From Pycnococcus provasolii (lineage: Eukaryota; Chlorophyta; Pseudoscourfieldiophyceae; Pseudoscourfieldiales): a DNA stretch of 64,000 bases. The translations under genes and the position numbers were made by a program. The notes beneath the pieces were generated by a model that was not told the DNA's origin, ran no database searches, and worked only from the letters and a program-made list of their open reading frames with translations. Of this stretch, positions 40,871-51,723 are shown piece after piece. The stretch covers positions 186,001 to 250,000 of the forward strand of contig CP150585.1 in the NCBI GenBank assembly GCA_049487715.1. The letters are read 5' to 3'. Within the stretch, counting starts at the first letter, position 1. Each line of letters starts with the position of its first letter.

Positions 40871-41096
40871 GGCGAGGAGCGAGCAGGAACCTACGCGACG
40901 AAGTGGATTGTGGAAAGTGAAAACTAACAGCGGTGCGCGGGAGGGGGCCCAGCTGGCAAAGCAGGCCAAGGGACAGCTCTCTATTGGAATTCCATTCTGG
41001 AGCGGATCCCCTCATCCGGGAGAATAGTAGTGAATACAACAGCTTGGATTTACAACACAACAGGCCGGCGGGCATGCACGTGCACGACTTGTGCTT

Positions 41097-41759
41097 CTAC
41101 CAACCGTGTCGCTGTATCAGCGGTGGTGCGCTCGGCTGTGTGCCTCTTCCTGTCACCAAGTACACCTGCGTGGGGTCGTTCGGATCGATGTATGCCGTTT
41201 GCACCATCTGAGACGTCTGAGCGGGTGTAGGCGCGACGGGAGAAACGCCAGGAGGAGGAGGAGCGGCGGCGTTCAGGTCGCGCGCTTGCTGAACGAGCTG
41301 GAAGAACAGCGGAAGGAACGTTCCGACACCACCCTCTCTGAAGTACAGCGTGAGTGCGTGCGGCGGCCTCGCGCCGTTCGGCCCTCCGTCATCCGCGGTG
41401 GAGAAGCAGTTCGCGGTGAGGTTGTTGGCACCAAAAATCGGCTGGTGAAAACGCTCCGTGCGTATGTATGCGAGTGGAAAGTCGAACGCGTACATTCCCC
41501 CCGCGGATGCGTCAGGTTTCGACAAAACGAACACCATACGTACATTCGAGAGGTAGATAACTCCTGGCACATTTTTAACCGCCGCCGACGCCGACGGTCC
41601 GAGTCCGTCTAACGAAAGCATCACGCCGTTTCTCAGCAAGAAGAAGTGCTCGTGTGGACCGAAAGGGACAGGAACAGGCGCCGGCAAACCTTGTCCCGAG
41701 GATGTCACTGCATGATTATGAGGAGGATGAGAATTAACAAGCTGTGGATTCAACGCCAT
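41097..41759 (-). CDS. WBP2-like GRAM-domain protein
   Basis: 220 residues from a true ATG. It begins MALNPQLVNSHPP as in WBP2-type proteins, then a GRAM/PH-like fold: HEHFFLLRNGVMLSLDG, PGVIYLSNVRMVFVL, the basic loop and IFGANNLTANCF. The C-terminal third is Pro/Ala-rich (AAPPPPGVSP) with a final YLVTGRG region where WBP2 has PPxY motifs; PPGY-type motifs are not obvious here. GRAM proteins of this type bind phosphoinositides or act as transcription co-regulators through WW-domain partners. Its start is divergent from the PiT transporter (258 bp apart). Confidence 0.85.
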   Translation of the reverse strand: MALNPQLVNSHPPHNHAVTSSGQGLPAPVPVPFGPHEHFFLLRNGVMLSLDGLGPSASAAVKNVPGVIYLSNVRMVFVLSKPDASAGGMYAFDFPLAYIRTERFHQPIFGANNLTANCFSTADDGGPNGARPPHALTLYFREGGVGTFLPLFFQLVQQARDLNAAAPPPPGVSPVAPTPAQTSQMVQTAYIDPNDPTQVYLVTGRGTQPSAPPLIQRHGW

Positions 41760-42017
41760 ACTTTAGTGTACTGTATTGGATCAAGAAACTGCTGTGTATA
41801 CCCTCCTGAAAGGATATCACAGAAGAAAAATGACAAACTAATGACGAGGAATGTATCAAAGAGGCAGCTGCACCAAGGGGCGATTTTAACAACGGCAAGG
41901 AGGGATCCCCAAGTACACAGCTCAGCTGGTCGGGTGGGATTTCCCGCGAGCCTCAGCGCATCCCTTATTACAGTATTTGTCCGTTACGCCATTTGTCGCC
42001 CTATTTTATAAAATAGT

Positions 42018-43913
42018 ATGCCCATGATGCCCATGTTAATTCCATCGCGCTTAAGTGATGTCTCTCCCGTGCGGGTTGGTGTGATACTACTACTAATAAT
42101 ATTATTAAGTTGCTTATCACTTGCTCATGGCTCGTCCTCATCCTTGGAATCAGAAGAGTCATCGTGCCCGTCGCGTGGCCTTCCTTCTCCGCCGTACGCG
42201 TACGATGGCGAGTACGTGGACCCGTCGAGGTTGCAGTGGGTCGTCGCAATCAGTGGGGTCGTTGGTGTCGCCATGGCGTTCGCGCTTGGGGCGAACGACT
42301 CCGCGAATAGCTGGGCGACGTCCGTGGGGTCGGGCGCAATCAGCGTGCGTTCCGCGTGCCTCATTGGAGGCATATGCGAGTGGCTAGGTGCGTCTCTACT
42401 CGGATACGGCGTCTCAGGAACCATCAGACACGGCGCCGCACCACCCGCGGACGAAAACTGCTGGGCGTGCGGGTACTGTGACAGCAAAATGGCGCTCTTT
42501 ACCGTCGGCATGTTCAGCGCACTCTGCTCAGCAGCTATTTTCCTTGCACTCGCGACGTACACGTCCATGCCAGTCAGCACGACGCACGCCATTGTCGGAG
42601 GTGTGGTCGGATCCACGTTTGCCATGGTCGGTGGAGACTGCCTGGTGTGGAAATTGGACGGAGGACTCGGCGGGATCGTCGCGAGCTGGGTCGTAAGTCC
42701 AGCATTCGCGGGAATCATGGGAATCTTCGTCTACTTGACCACGGAATACACCATCCTGCGTGCCAAGTCTCCGAGAAACGCTGCGCTTACCGCCCTGCCC
42801 GTGCTGTACTTCATCTCCACTTTCATGATCATCTACCTCATCCTCATGAAGGCTAAGCCCACGAAAGGCTTATCAACGCTGATCAGGAGCATTGTGTCTA
42901 TTCTCGTAAGCTCAGGCGCCGCGCTTGTTGCACAATTGTATCTCGTTCCGCTCGCACGCCAGTCGTTTCCTAGCGAAACGAGTGCGCAGGAAGACGGTTT
43001 CGACGCAACGGCGCGCGCTCTCGCCGATTCCACGTGGAGTGAGAATGCTGCATTCGAGGGGTCCAACAACAACAACAGCAGCAATAGCAACAACAACAAC
43101 GGTGATGAAATGGAGCTTCGCGAGCCCGGCGAGGAAGATCGAACTCCAAGTTTTGAGGTGAGCGCCGAAGCGACTAAGGTGGAGCACGCTCGGCGACAAG
43201 GTCATCGTCCAAGTCTCACTGCACCTCTTGCGGGAAATCGCGATCGTCCCGACGGCGACGACGACGACGACGAAACAGAAGACGGTCGGCAACTCCTTGG
43301 CAATGCGGCGGCGGCATCGAGCTCTGCTCCGGTGAACACGAATGAGACGGATATCATGGGCAACGACAACTACGCGGTGGAGCGAGAGGATGCGGTCAGC
43401 ATCTTTCGGCATCTGCTTGTGTTCGTTGCCGCCGTTCTGAGTTTCGCCCACGGGGCGAACGACACGGCGAATGCAACCGCGCCATTCTCCGCCGTCGTTC
43501 AGGCGGTGCGCGCCGGCCTTCACTCCGAACGCAGCTGCGGCGATCCAGATGACCCTTGGTGGGTTCTCGTCGTTGCGGGTGGAGCGGTGTGCGCTGGCAT
43601 CATATCATTTGGAAGTCGCGTGATGGCCACTGTGGGGCAAGGTCTTACGCAGATGGACTTTCACCTTGCATTTTCCATGAACCTTGGGAGTGCGACGAGC
43701 GTTCTGTTGGCAACGCTGTTCGGATGGCCAATCAGCAGCACGCACTGCCAGGTGGGTGCGGTTGTGGCGGTTGGCTGTGCCGCGATGGGTGTTCGTGAGG
43801 TGCAGTGGGGCATGCTCGGTCGCATCGCGCTTTCGTGGATTCTGACGCTTCCCTTCGCGTTCGTGCTGAGCGCAGGCTTGAGCGCGGTTCTCCGCGAGGC
43901 TGTGCGCGGTTAA
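42018..43913 (+). CDS. PiT-family phosphate transporter (SLC20/PHO4)
   Basis: 631 residues. A hydrophobic N-terminal segment (VGVILLLIILLSCLSLAHG) is followed by the two inverted signature repeats of the family: GANDSANSWATSVGSGAIS from residue 91 and GANDTANATAPFSAV from residue 479, each in a block of about five membrane helices (for example SMPVSTTHAIVGGVVGSTFA and ISSTHCQVGAVVAVGCA). Between them lies a ~170-residue cytosolic loop, low-complexity with Asn runs (AAC repeats near 43070) and an Asp run. The family imports inorganic phosphate with Na+ or H+. The long loop is a usual regulatory site in eukaryotic members. Confidence 0.95.
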   Translation: MPMMPMLIPSRLSDVSPVRVGVILLLIILLSCLSLAHGSSSSLESEESSCPSRGLPSPPYAYDGEYVDPSRLQWVVAISGVVGVAMAFALGANDSANSWATSVGSGAISVRSACLIGGICEWLGASLLGYGVSGTIRHGAAPPADENCWACGYCDSKMALFTVGMFSALCSAAIFLALATYTSMPVSTTHAIVGGVVGSTFAMVGGDCLVWKLDGGLGGIVASWVVSPAFAGIMGIFVYLTTEYTILRAKSPRNAALTALPVLYFISTFMIIYLILMKAKPTKGLSTLIRSIVSILVSSGAALVAQLYLVPLARQSFPSETSAQEDGFDATARALADSTWSENAAFEGSNNNNSSNSNNNNGDEMELREPGEEDRTPSFEVSAEATKVEHARRQGHRPSLTAPLAGNRDRPDGDDDDDETEDGRQLLGNAAAASSSAPVNTNETDIMGNDNYAVEREDAVSIFRHLLVFVAAVLSFAHGANDTANATAPFSAVVQAVRAGLHSERSCGDPDDPWWVLVVAGGAVCAGIISFGSRVMATVGQGLTQMDFHLAFSMNLGSATSVLLATLFGWPISSTHCQVGAVVAVGCAAMGVREVQWGMLGRIALSWILTLPFAFVLSAGLSAVLREAVRG

Positions 43914-44109
43914 TTTATGATCCATTGATCATCTTTTCTTTCCTCATTTGTCACTTTACATGTAGTAACTTATTATTACCCTTAATTAAAGATGCTTGCA
44001 TAGAACTTATTATACTAAGAACTAGGTACTACGGTTGTCACATGATAATAATATGATACACATTACACAGACAGACAGGCTGTGTACACAACTAACCGGT
44101 GTTTTTGAC

Positions 44110-47100
44110 TTAACGGTGCGTTTGGACGGCGACGCCGCTTGCGCTGAAATCCGCCTTGGCTGGCGCGGCGGCCGCGGCGGGTGTAGTGGAGGCCCCCACG
44201 CGCTGGCGCAGCTCCGAGAGACGCCCTACGTCGCGCAGGCTCAGCATCGCGGTGTCCCCCGCGCGCAGCGTCATATGGCGGGGGGGATTGGTGACGACGA
44301 ACGGGTGCGTGTTGCCCAGCTCGTAGCTCGCCACGCGGTGCAGGGCGAGCACGAGGCAGTCCAACCCCTCCAGCTGCTCCCAAAGCGCCTCCACCTCCCG
44401 GCCCTCCAGCGCCCGCGGCACGCGGAGCGGCACCATGGTGCTCTCCTGCGCCTGGCCGGCGGGCTGCGCCAGCGCCTGCATCAACTCGAGAACGCCCGGG
44501 CGGTACACGGCGAGCGCCACGGAGCGCAGTAGCTCGGTGGCACAGAACGCCTGCCCGCTCGCCACGCGCGGGTGGATGTGGTGCGGGAACTCCTCCAGCT
44601 CGACGCGCTGCACGGTGAGATTGTCCGCCTCGACGGGCCCCTCGGCGCCCTCGAGGTGAGCCAGCGTGAGGTTGGGCATCTGCGACAGGTTGTGCAGGGA
44701 GTAAATGTCCAGCACGCTGTGCGCCACGCGGCCCCAGCTGCGCATCTCCATCAGCGACGTCATGATGACATTGTTCTGGTCCATCATGCCGGGCTCCTGG
44801 GTGGGCGGCGGCCCCGCGAGCACGACGGTGGCGTACGCGTGGTCGATCGAGGCGCGGTACAGGTAGCGCAGCCGGGTGCAGTTGCCGGAGAGAAAGACGA
44901 GCATGTCTGATGCCAGCTGCGCCACATTCTCCGGGGGCTCGGTGGAGCAGAGGACGACGACGACGCGCCCAGCCGCCGTGCCCCCATCCGCAAACACGAA
45001 GCTCTCGCTGCGCAGCTCGTTAAGGAACGTCATGAGCTGCTGCCACCCGTGGCGGTCCGGCAGCACAACCACCACGTGTCCCCTGCGCTCCACGCCGGGC
45101 GGGGCGACGGAGGAGAGCACCCCCCGTCCGTCGTCCTCCCCGCCCTGCTCGTCGGGGACGAACTGCGTTTGCCCGCCGGCCGCCCTGCGCCCGAGGCCGA
45201 TGTTGAGCGCCGGCGGGAGCATCGGCAGCATGCGCGCGACGGACTTGAAGCTCACCAATCGCCTCTTGTTCTGCGTGGCGGAGGCCTGCACCCCCAGGAA
45301 CTGATCCTGCGCCTCACCGCGCCCGGCCTGGATCGCGTCGGTGTCGTCCGGGTCCGTCCTCGCCACCACGCTCGCCTTGCGCGCGGCGCGCAGCGCGGCG
45401 ATCCACCCGCCGCGGTCCGCCTCGTCGCGCCGCACCGGGTCCAGCTGCGCCTCGCTTAGCGCCACAGCGAACACCACCACGTTCGCCGCGATGCGGCTCG
45501 AGCCCGGGTTGACCGCCAACCGCCCGTTGATCTGCATCGCGAGGAGCAGCGCCCCCGTCTCCGCGTGCACCTCGCGCGCCGCGGCGGCGAAGGCGCGGCC
45601 GTCGAAGCGCGCCGCGAGCTGCAGCCCGAAGAGGCTCTGCTCTGCGCCGGCGAGGAACTGCCGCGCCCAGGGGGACGCCAGCACCTCCGGCGGCACCGCC
45701 TCGCGACTCGGCGCGGCTCCGAGGTTGAGCACGACGGAACCGAAGCCAGGCAGCCGCACGCTCTGCGCCATGACGGCCGCCTTCAGCTCGTTCATGGCGT
45801 ACACGAAGAGCGGCGGCAGCCCGCAGTTCTTCGCAAACATCACATTCTCGGGGCGCATGAGAAGCACGCGCAGCGGCACCTCAGGGTAGCGCTTGTGCAG
45901 CGCCGCCGCGCGCAGCACGTTCTCCTGGTCCTCCTCGTCCGGCGCGTTGCTCGTCGTGTCCACCACCACGAGCACCATGGCTGCATCCCCGACCCGCACG
46001 CGCTCCGTGTCCGCCCGGACGGTCGGGTCACCCAGGAACCACTGCACGCGGCTGCACCAGCGCTGGGAGAGGAAGGCGAGCAGCTGCTCGCTGGGCGGCT
46101 GATTCGCGACGGTGACCACGTCGCGCGCGTCCTGCTGCGGGTGGCAGAGCTCGTCCAGGAGGGCGCTGAGCGCCTGCAGGTTGGAGTTGCGCACGGCGCC
46201 GCCCATGAGCACGACGTGCCCGCGCTGCGGGATGCGCGGCTTGAAGGCGCCGCGCCCGCTCACTCTCTTCTGGTGCTCCGTCACGAGCGTCTCCGCCTCC
46301 TGCGAGAAGAAGACGACGCCGCCGCCGATGACGACGAAGATGAAGAGCCGCGAAAACACCGTGGTGGGGGTGAAGTCGCCGTACCCCACGGTAGAGATGG
46401 TGACAAACACAAAGTAGCACATCTGGAAGAAGGAGAGGTTGCCCATGCCGAACTCGTGGAACTGGTCGGCAAAGCCCTCCACCTCCCCGAGCGCCTCCAG
46501 CACGAGCAGCGTGCCGGCGAACCCCACGACGAGCGTCGCGAATCGCAGGAACGAGGCGAGGAGCGACTGCTGGAACTCGCTCAGGCGGTGCAGCAGGCCC
46601 AGGGAGCGCAGCGCCTCCACCAGCGTGGGCAGCGTGAGCGCGCGCAAGTACGTGAGGCACGCCGTGCTCGCCCCCGGGTCGCCGCTGCTCCCGGCCCACG
46701 CGCTCGCGCACGTGACGCAGTCGACGAAGGTGGCGAAGTCCGCAGCCTCGAACTCCTTCGACGCGATGCGATACAGCCCGCACAGAAGCCACACCACGGC
46801 GAGCGCCGCGTCCACCGCGTCCACGCCGCGCAAGTCGTCGGCGTCCGTGTAGACGCGTGTCACGAAGGAGGCGACGGCGGCGAGCGAGCTCAGCGCCTGC
46901 AAGACGTTGATGGCGCCGGCGAGCGCGGGGTTCCCCGGCTCGTTCTCGCGGTCGCCCACGTGCGCCATGGCGAAGCGCAGCACGGCCGATGCGTCGTTTG
47001 GGTTCTTGCGCGCCTCCCTCACCGCGGGGCTGTACAGCCTTGACGCGCCCGCGCCCGCGACTTGGAGGGCGACGAAGGACGCTGCTGCATATGCTAAAGC

Positions 47101-47196
47101 CTTAAAGGTCGGCGTCCAGTCCCACGCCTGCATACTGGAGGCCGAGAAGGACGCGCCGTGGAGTGGGAGTGGACCACTCACGCCCGCCATCATCAT
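44110..47196 (-). CDS. BK-like potassium channel with tandem RCK domains
   Basis: 1,028 residues from the ATG at 47196; the longer frame begins TTG. Six hydrophobic segments precede a pore with selectivity filter TVGYGDF (residues 269-275) and the lining helix VFSRLFIFVVIGGGVVFF. Two RCK modules follow: RGHVVLMGGAVRNSNLQALS with a Rossmann-like core, and RGHVVVVLPDRHGWQQLMTF with the BK-type PRVASGQAFCATELL segment. This is the layout of Slo/BK alpha subunits. The segment in the S4 position (RALTLPTLVEALRSLGLLHR) has few regularly spaced Arg, so voltage sensing may be weak or absent. No Asp-rich calcium bowl was seen. Likely a ligand- or Ca-gated K+ channel of plasma or organelle membrane. 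Confidence 0.88.
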   Translation of the reverse strand: MMMAGVSGPLPLHGASFSASSMQAWDWTPTFKALAYAAASFVALQVAGAGASRLYSPAVREARKNPNDASAVLRFAMAHVGDRENEPGNPALAGAINVLQALSSLAAVASFVTRVYTDADDLRGVDAVDAALAVVWLLCGLYRIASKEFEAADFATFVDCVTCASAWAGSSGDPGASTACLTYLRALTLPTLVEALRSLGLLHRLSEFQQSLLASFLRFATLVVGFAGTLLVLEALGEVEGFADQFHEFGMGNLSFFQMCYFVFVTISTVGYGDFTPTTVFSRLFIFVVIGGGVVFFSQEAETLVTEHQKRVSGRGAFKPRIPQRGHVVLMGGAVRNSNLQALSALLDELCHPQQDARDVVTVANQPPSEQLLAFLSQRWCSRVQWFLGDPTVRADTERVRVGDAAMVLVVVDTTSNAPDEEDQENVLRAAALHKRYPEVPLRVLLMRPENVMFAKNCGLPPLFVYAMNELKAAVMAQSVRLPGFGSVVLNLGAAPSREAVPPEVLASPWARQFLAGAEQSLFGLQLAARFDGRAFAAAAREVHAETGALLLAMQINGRLAVNPGSSRIAANVVVFAVALSEAQLDPVRRDEADRGGWIAALRAARKASVVARTDPDDTDAIQAGRGEAQDQFLGVQASATQNKRRLVSFKSVARMLPMLPPALNIGLGRRAAGGQTQFVPDEQGGEDDGRGVLSSVAPPGVERRGHVVVVLPDRHGWQQLMTFLNELRSESFVFADGGTAAGRVVVVLCSTEPPENVAQLASDMLVFLSGNCTRLRYLYRASIDHAYATVVLAGPPPTQEPGMMDQNNVIMTSLMEMRSWGRVAHSVLDIYSLHNLSQMPNLTLAHLEGAEGPVEADNLTVQRVELEEFPHHIHPRVASGQAFCATELLRSVALAVYRPGVLELMQALAQPAGQAQESTMVPLRVPRALEGREVEALWEQLEGLDCLVLALHRVASYELGNTHPFVVTNPPRHMTLRAGDTAMLSLRDVGRLSELRQRVGASTTPAAAAAPAKADFSASGVAVQTHR

Positions 47197-48138
47197 CACC
47201 GTCGTTGATGCTGATCGCAAGAGGTCTCCTTCCTTACATAGGGGGCGTGACGGGCCGGGCCACCTACCCGGGTAGCTTTGAACCTTTTGGGGTTTGGGAA
47301 CTTTGGATTATTACAAAGGGATTCCCCTGCTACTGTAGCAGAGAACGTAGTACTACGGTGTGATCCCACTGGTGATGTGATACGATGACGATGACGGGTG
47401 CAAGTACCACGGGACCCTCTGGCTGTCTGAGTGGGCTCTTCGTCGCATGCACCAGGAGTCGCATGCATGCGAGACACCCAACTGAAGAAACAGTCTGGGT
47501 AGGAGGAGGGAGCCTCGAGGAGGGAGATAACCTTACATGGCATCAGGGTCTGGTTCTGGGTCGAACTCAGGGTTCCCAAGGCATTTCAATAATTCCGTGT
47601 GTGTGAACATCTTTGTCTATGAACATACATAGGTGGTATGTATAGTATGTATGTACAGTAACCTGGAAGGCTGGAACTTAAGGTAGACTAAAAAGTAGGG
47701 ACCCGTTGGCCGTTGGAACCATCTTGAAAAGGAAGGAGAAAAGTAAGGTAACCTTAAGAATACTTAACCTTAGGTCCAGTCGATGAAAAACAACCATGAG
47801 CGTTCCATGAGTGACATCACGAGACGCGAGATCCGGACACACCGACGTTCACAGCCATAAGGAAAGCTCTACGATAACCTTTAGGTCTGTAACCCTAGTC
47901 ACTGTAGCCCTAGAAACCGCAAGAAGGGCATGAGTGTTCTGCATGCGTGAGGGCATTTTAACAATGCGGATTCATTCGGGGTTTGCTCTGGACTGGGAAA
48001 TGGGAATGTGTTCGGGGTTTAACTTTAACCTCCTTTTGAGGAGACAGAATTCCCCCCTCCCCTCCCCCTTTTTAGGTGGAACTCTCTCGCTCGGAGGCCG
48101 CGGGTCCCAAGTTCAATTATAGTTTTCGAAAACCCGTC
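47197..48138. other. intergenic between divergent channel and IFT43 genes
   Basis: About 0.9 kb with no convincing gene. It holds a TATG/GTATGTA-rich patch near 47630-47665 and two CCCTAG motifs near 47890-47910. It should carry both promoters. Confidence 0.5.
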
Positions 48139-49119
48139 ATGGCGGACGACTTGTTCGGCGACGGTGGCAGCAGCAACAATAATGGTGGTGGTGTCCCTCC
48201 TCCTAGGGCTCGTGCAGGCCGGCGTGCTTCAGCATCGGCGGCGTCGGCGTCGGCGTCATTGTCATTGGCGAAGGGTCCTGGGTTAGGTGGTGGTCCCCCT
48301 TCTTCTTCTTCATCGGACGCTGCGTTGTTCTCTGCGGGTGGTGGTGGTCTTGCAGGGGAGCTTGCAGGTTCTAGCCAAGTTGGGTTCTTAGGGGAGTCCC
48401 TCCCTCTTGCAGAAGGTGCGTCGGCGGTTGTCTTAGGGACACAGGCACAGGAGTCGGATGGCGGTGGTGTTAGTGCTCTGGACGGATCTCCTCCTCAGCT
48501 GCAGGCGTTTGCTGCAGGGGGTGGGGGCGGAGGAGGGCCGGTGCCGACGGCGGGCGGATTCATGTCCAGTGGTGCGCCACCGGCGAACGTCGGTGACGGA
48601 ACAAACGAAGATGGCAAGTTCACAGGGGTCAGTCGGCGCAAGTCGATCATGCTTGAGCGCCAGGCGGTGGAGGCGTCGAAGGCGCAGACCGGGTTCAGCG
48701 ACAGGGCGCCGAACCGGTCCAAGCACGAAGACATGGATACGACGGACATTCTGGAGATCCCAGAGCTTGAGGAGGAGGACGAAGAAGAAGACTTGACCCG
48801 TCAAGTCGCCGCACCGCCGAGGCTGTTACGGCGCAACGTCCAGACCATGAAGGAGCTCGACAGCGACATAGCATTCAACATTCCCATCGGAGGGGGCAAG
48901 GGGCAAACGCCGGAGGTGGACCTCAGCTTGCTGACGGCGAAGCTGCTACCGTCCGACGCCGTGCAGGAGGACCATACGCTGTGGGACTACGATCAGCTGC
49001 ACCAGGAGGTGGCGCAGGACATCTCCGCCGCCGAACGCGCCGCGGAACTCGAGGACGAGGCGGCGGCTGGCGGCGGCGTAGCCCCGGCGCTGCCCATGCC
49101 GATGGCTGCAGCCTCGTAA
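48139..49119 (+). CDS. IFT43: intraflagellar transport protein 43
   Basis: 326 residues from ATGGCGGACGAC; the open frame upstream of it is leader. The first half is Gly/Ser/Ala-rich and disordered. The conserved core follows: RRKSIMLERQ, then IPELEEEDEEEDLTRQVAAP, NVQTMKELDSDIAFNIP, VDLSLLTAKLLPSDAVQEDH and WDYDQLHQEVAQDI, which is the order and spacing of IFT43. IFT43 is a small subunit of the IFT-A complex, needed for retrograde transport and membrane-protein entry into cilia and flagella. Its presence says the organism makes flagella at some stage. Confidence 0.88.
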   Translation: MADDLFGDGGSSNNNGGGVPPPRARAGRRASASAASASASLSLAKGPGLGGGPPSSSSSDAALFSAGGGGLAGELAGSSQVGFLGESLPLAEGASAVVLGTQAQESDGGGVSALDGSPPQLQAFAAGGGGGGGPVPTAGGFMSSGAPPANVGDGTNEDGKFTGVSRRKSIMLERQAVEASKAQTGFSDRAPNRSKHEDMDTTDILEIPELEEEDEEEDLTRQVAAPPRLLRRNVQTMKELDSDIAFNIPIGGGKGQTPEVDLSLLTAKLLPSDAVQEDHTLWDYDQLHQEVAQDISAAERAAELEDEAAAGGGVAPALPMPMAAAS

Positions 49120-49280
49120 ACATAGCCGACATTCCTTTCTTTTTAAATATGAAAAAACAATATATATGAAAGAAAACAACCGTTTGTCGGTTCGTACCGC
49201 AGTTGTACCCCGGCTGTTTAGGTCCTTATTAGTTACAGTAGTGTGATGGTCGAGAGAGTAGTACACGCACGCAGCAGCGC

Positions 49281-50296
49281 TCACGTGTGCCACGTCAGGT
49301 AAAAGCCGCCGAGGCACCACTTGACGAGCAGCGCGAGCATAATCAGGTTGCCAACCACCTGCGCTTGAAACCAAGCATTGAAAATGTGCATCCGCTTCGC
49401 CGACGACGACTTCGGACAGCACGCCTCGTCCGTCGGCGCCGCACATGAAGTAGAAGTCGCTCGAGCCTGCGATTTTGTCCCAGTCGGGGAAGAAGCCCAT
49501 GCCGTACCGCCTGGGGTAGAAGAAGTGCATGATTCACCGAACGACGAAGGTTCGCAGTCGTGCGTGCAGGAAGGGCAAGTTGGTCGCGAGCAGAACGAGT
49601 GACGGCGCGTACGGGAACACGAGCTTGGGACGTCGGCTGATCATGCGCACGGACTCCGCCTTGCAGTCGAACGCACATCGCAGCGCCTCGATGCCGTACG
49701 GCCCGTCGCCTATGATGACAACATTTTTGTTCGCGACACGTAGGTGAGACCACGACGGCGACGTGGGCGATGACTCGGCAAGAGCGAGTTCTCCGCGGAA
49801 GTTGGTGGTGTCGTACATGTCTTCGACTTTTCTGGTTTTGCCGATGTGGCCGCTGCACACGAGCACGTGTTTCGCGAGCAGGGTTTTGTTTCCGTTGGCG
49901 ACGAGCTTCACGAGAGACAACGACGAGGAGGAGGAGGCATTGCCGTTGTTGATTTGACGACAGCTCGTGATGGTGGTGCTGAAGACGGTGTTGTCGTGTA
50001 GTCGAAATCGACGCACGTACTGCTTAAGTGCTCCACCAACGCTGTCGAGCGAGTTTGCGGATGTGAAGAGCGGGTATCCCGCATCCCAGCCGTACACGAG
50101 CGGGTATCCGTGTATGAGCGAGTGTGCGTTCGCCGTGCGATGCCCAAACCCCTCGGAGCGATGGCGAGGCTTCGACGAGGAGGAATCGGAGGTGCTTGAG
50201 CTTGCAGTGCGCGGCCGCCTGCACGCCCGCGACACCGCCGCCAACGACGACGACACCGTACACTGAGGCGGAAGGGAGTGCTGAAGCCGCGGACAT
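49281..50296 (-). pseudogene. flavin-containing monooxygenase-like gene, disrupted
   Basis: The start (ATG 50296) encodes VYGVVVVGGGVAGVQAA, the FAD-binding GxGxxG, and LLVEASPSLRG. One surplus G in the GGGG near 50151-50154 shifts the frame; the next frame carries HSLIHGYPLVYGWD, HVLVCSGHIGKTRK and a second dinucleotide motif VVIIGDGPYGIEA. An in-frame TGA (49534-49536) interrupts before IMHFFYPRRYGMGFFPDWDK and YFMCGADG. A further shift near 49390 restores MHIFNAWFQAQVVGNL and a final membrane-like helix ending LTWHT. The succession of motifs and the order are those of FAD/NADPH monooxygenases. Three lesions suggest a pseudogene; read errors or (for the TGA) selenocysteine are less likely alternatives. 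Confidence 0.7.
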
Positions 50297-51689
50297 GGTG
50301 AGCTGACGAGCCTGCCACCTCCCACCGCCAGCAGGAGCCGCAGGCGGCCATTTCAACAAGGGCGTTGCTGCTTGCGGGTAACGGACGGGTGGATTGTCGT
50401 CGGAAGAGGGAGGAGGGCGATTGGTTTTTGAGTGGGAATTGTATCGTGACATTTGAGAAAACTCCTTCTTCCCACAACTAGGAATTAACACGCAAGGGGT
50501 GAGAAAACTCTGGCGTTTTCTACCCGATGGAATGGTCATGGTGACGAGCTCTGTGTGCCGTTGTTTGTGGGTGTGATATTTTATTATTTTGGGGGGATGA
50601 ACCGCTGACGTTGCCCCTCTCGCAAGTCTGCTCTCCCACATGTGTCTCTGTAGTCGTTGTTCCAGACTCCAGAGTGGCGTCGACGAAGCAAGCCTAGAAC
50701 TCTTTTTTGCCTTTTCGAGATCTCGCGAATATCACTTTTTTCTTCGCTCGCAAGCTTCTCACTCTCACGAGAAAAAAAGCGAAAAGGAAAGCAAAGGAGT
50801 TTGTCCAATTTTGTCGATGCGTGCGTTAGCAGGGAGCAACACGGACCGTTTAATCGCGGCTTGTTGTTGTAGTTTTGGACACAGAGATGTGAGCGCAAGC
50901 CACGTTTTTCTTTCCTTTTTTCTTTCTTTCTTTCTTCCCTTCTGCACATACACACATACAGTATTGGCGGCTTGCATTCGTTTCGTTTGTTTCGTTGCTC
51001 CAGATAGAGACTTGTCTTTTGGTTGGTTGGCCAACGAGCCACCCCCTGAACAAAGGTGAGAAAAACGAGAAAAACGAGAAGAAAAACGACCCCCAAAAAA
51101 GCAAAGCGTCTTAAGGCGAAGACGGAGAAAAACCATCCGTCCAAGCCTCAGAAAAAAAGCAGATAAGATGCTGAAAATGAAGAGGTACAACGGCACTATA
51201 GGTCCAGGGGATGAGGGATGGGAACGTACGGACAAAACCTGCAGAAACTAAAACTTCTTAGAAAAATATCTGTTAAAAAAACCCGGAAAAAACCCGGAGA
51301 AAAAGGGAAAAACAACACAATTCGGTTGGGCAGATGCGTCCCAGGCGGGGCGGGGCACCGTCCTGAACCGTCTTGAGGCACCGTCTTGAGGGGAACTCAG
51401 GACGGTTCTTCCTAGCTAAACGAGCAAACGGCAACGGCACCGATGCACAGGTCTCTCTTCTACGACACCGTCCTGAGTTCTTCGAGTTCACAGTGGGAGA
51501 TTAGGTCGAGAGCTTCCGCCCCCCCTCCTCCTCCGCTCAGCGCCGCCACCACCGCTGGGAAGGGCCCCCTGTTCCTGTTCTGCTCCCCCACTCCCTCCCC
51601 TCCTCCCACGAACAATTCCGCTCCGTGGCGTAACCATTTCGTGTGCCTCAGTCAGGGTGCCTCTCATAAGCCGTTCCGTTCAGGGTTCC

Positions 51690-51723
<34 letters not shown>

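Noticed and set aside
45565-47043. 492-codon open frame antisense to the potassium channel
   Set aside because: The channel has TVGYGD and RCK motifs; the opposite frame is Arg/Glu/His-rich without structure.
49534-49536. TGA read as selenocysteine
   Set aside because: No cysteine-like active site is expected there in flavin monooxygenases, and frameshifts on both sides point to a broken gene. Kept only as a minor alternative.
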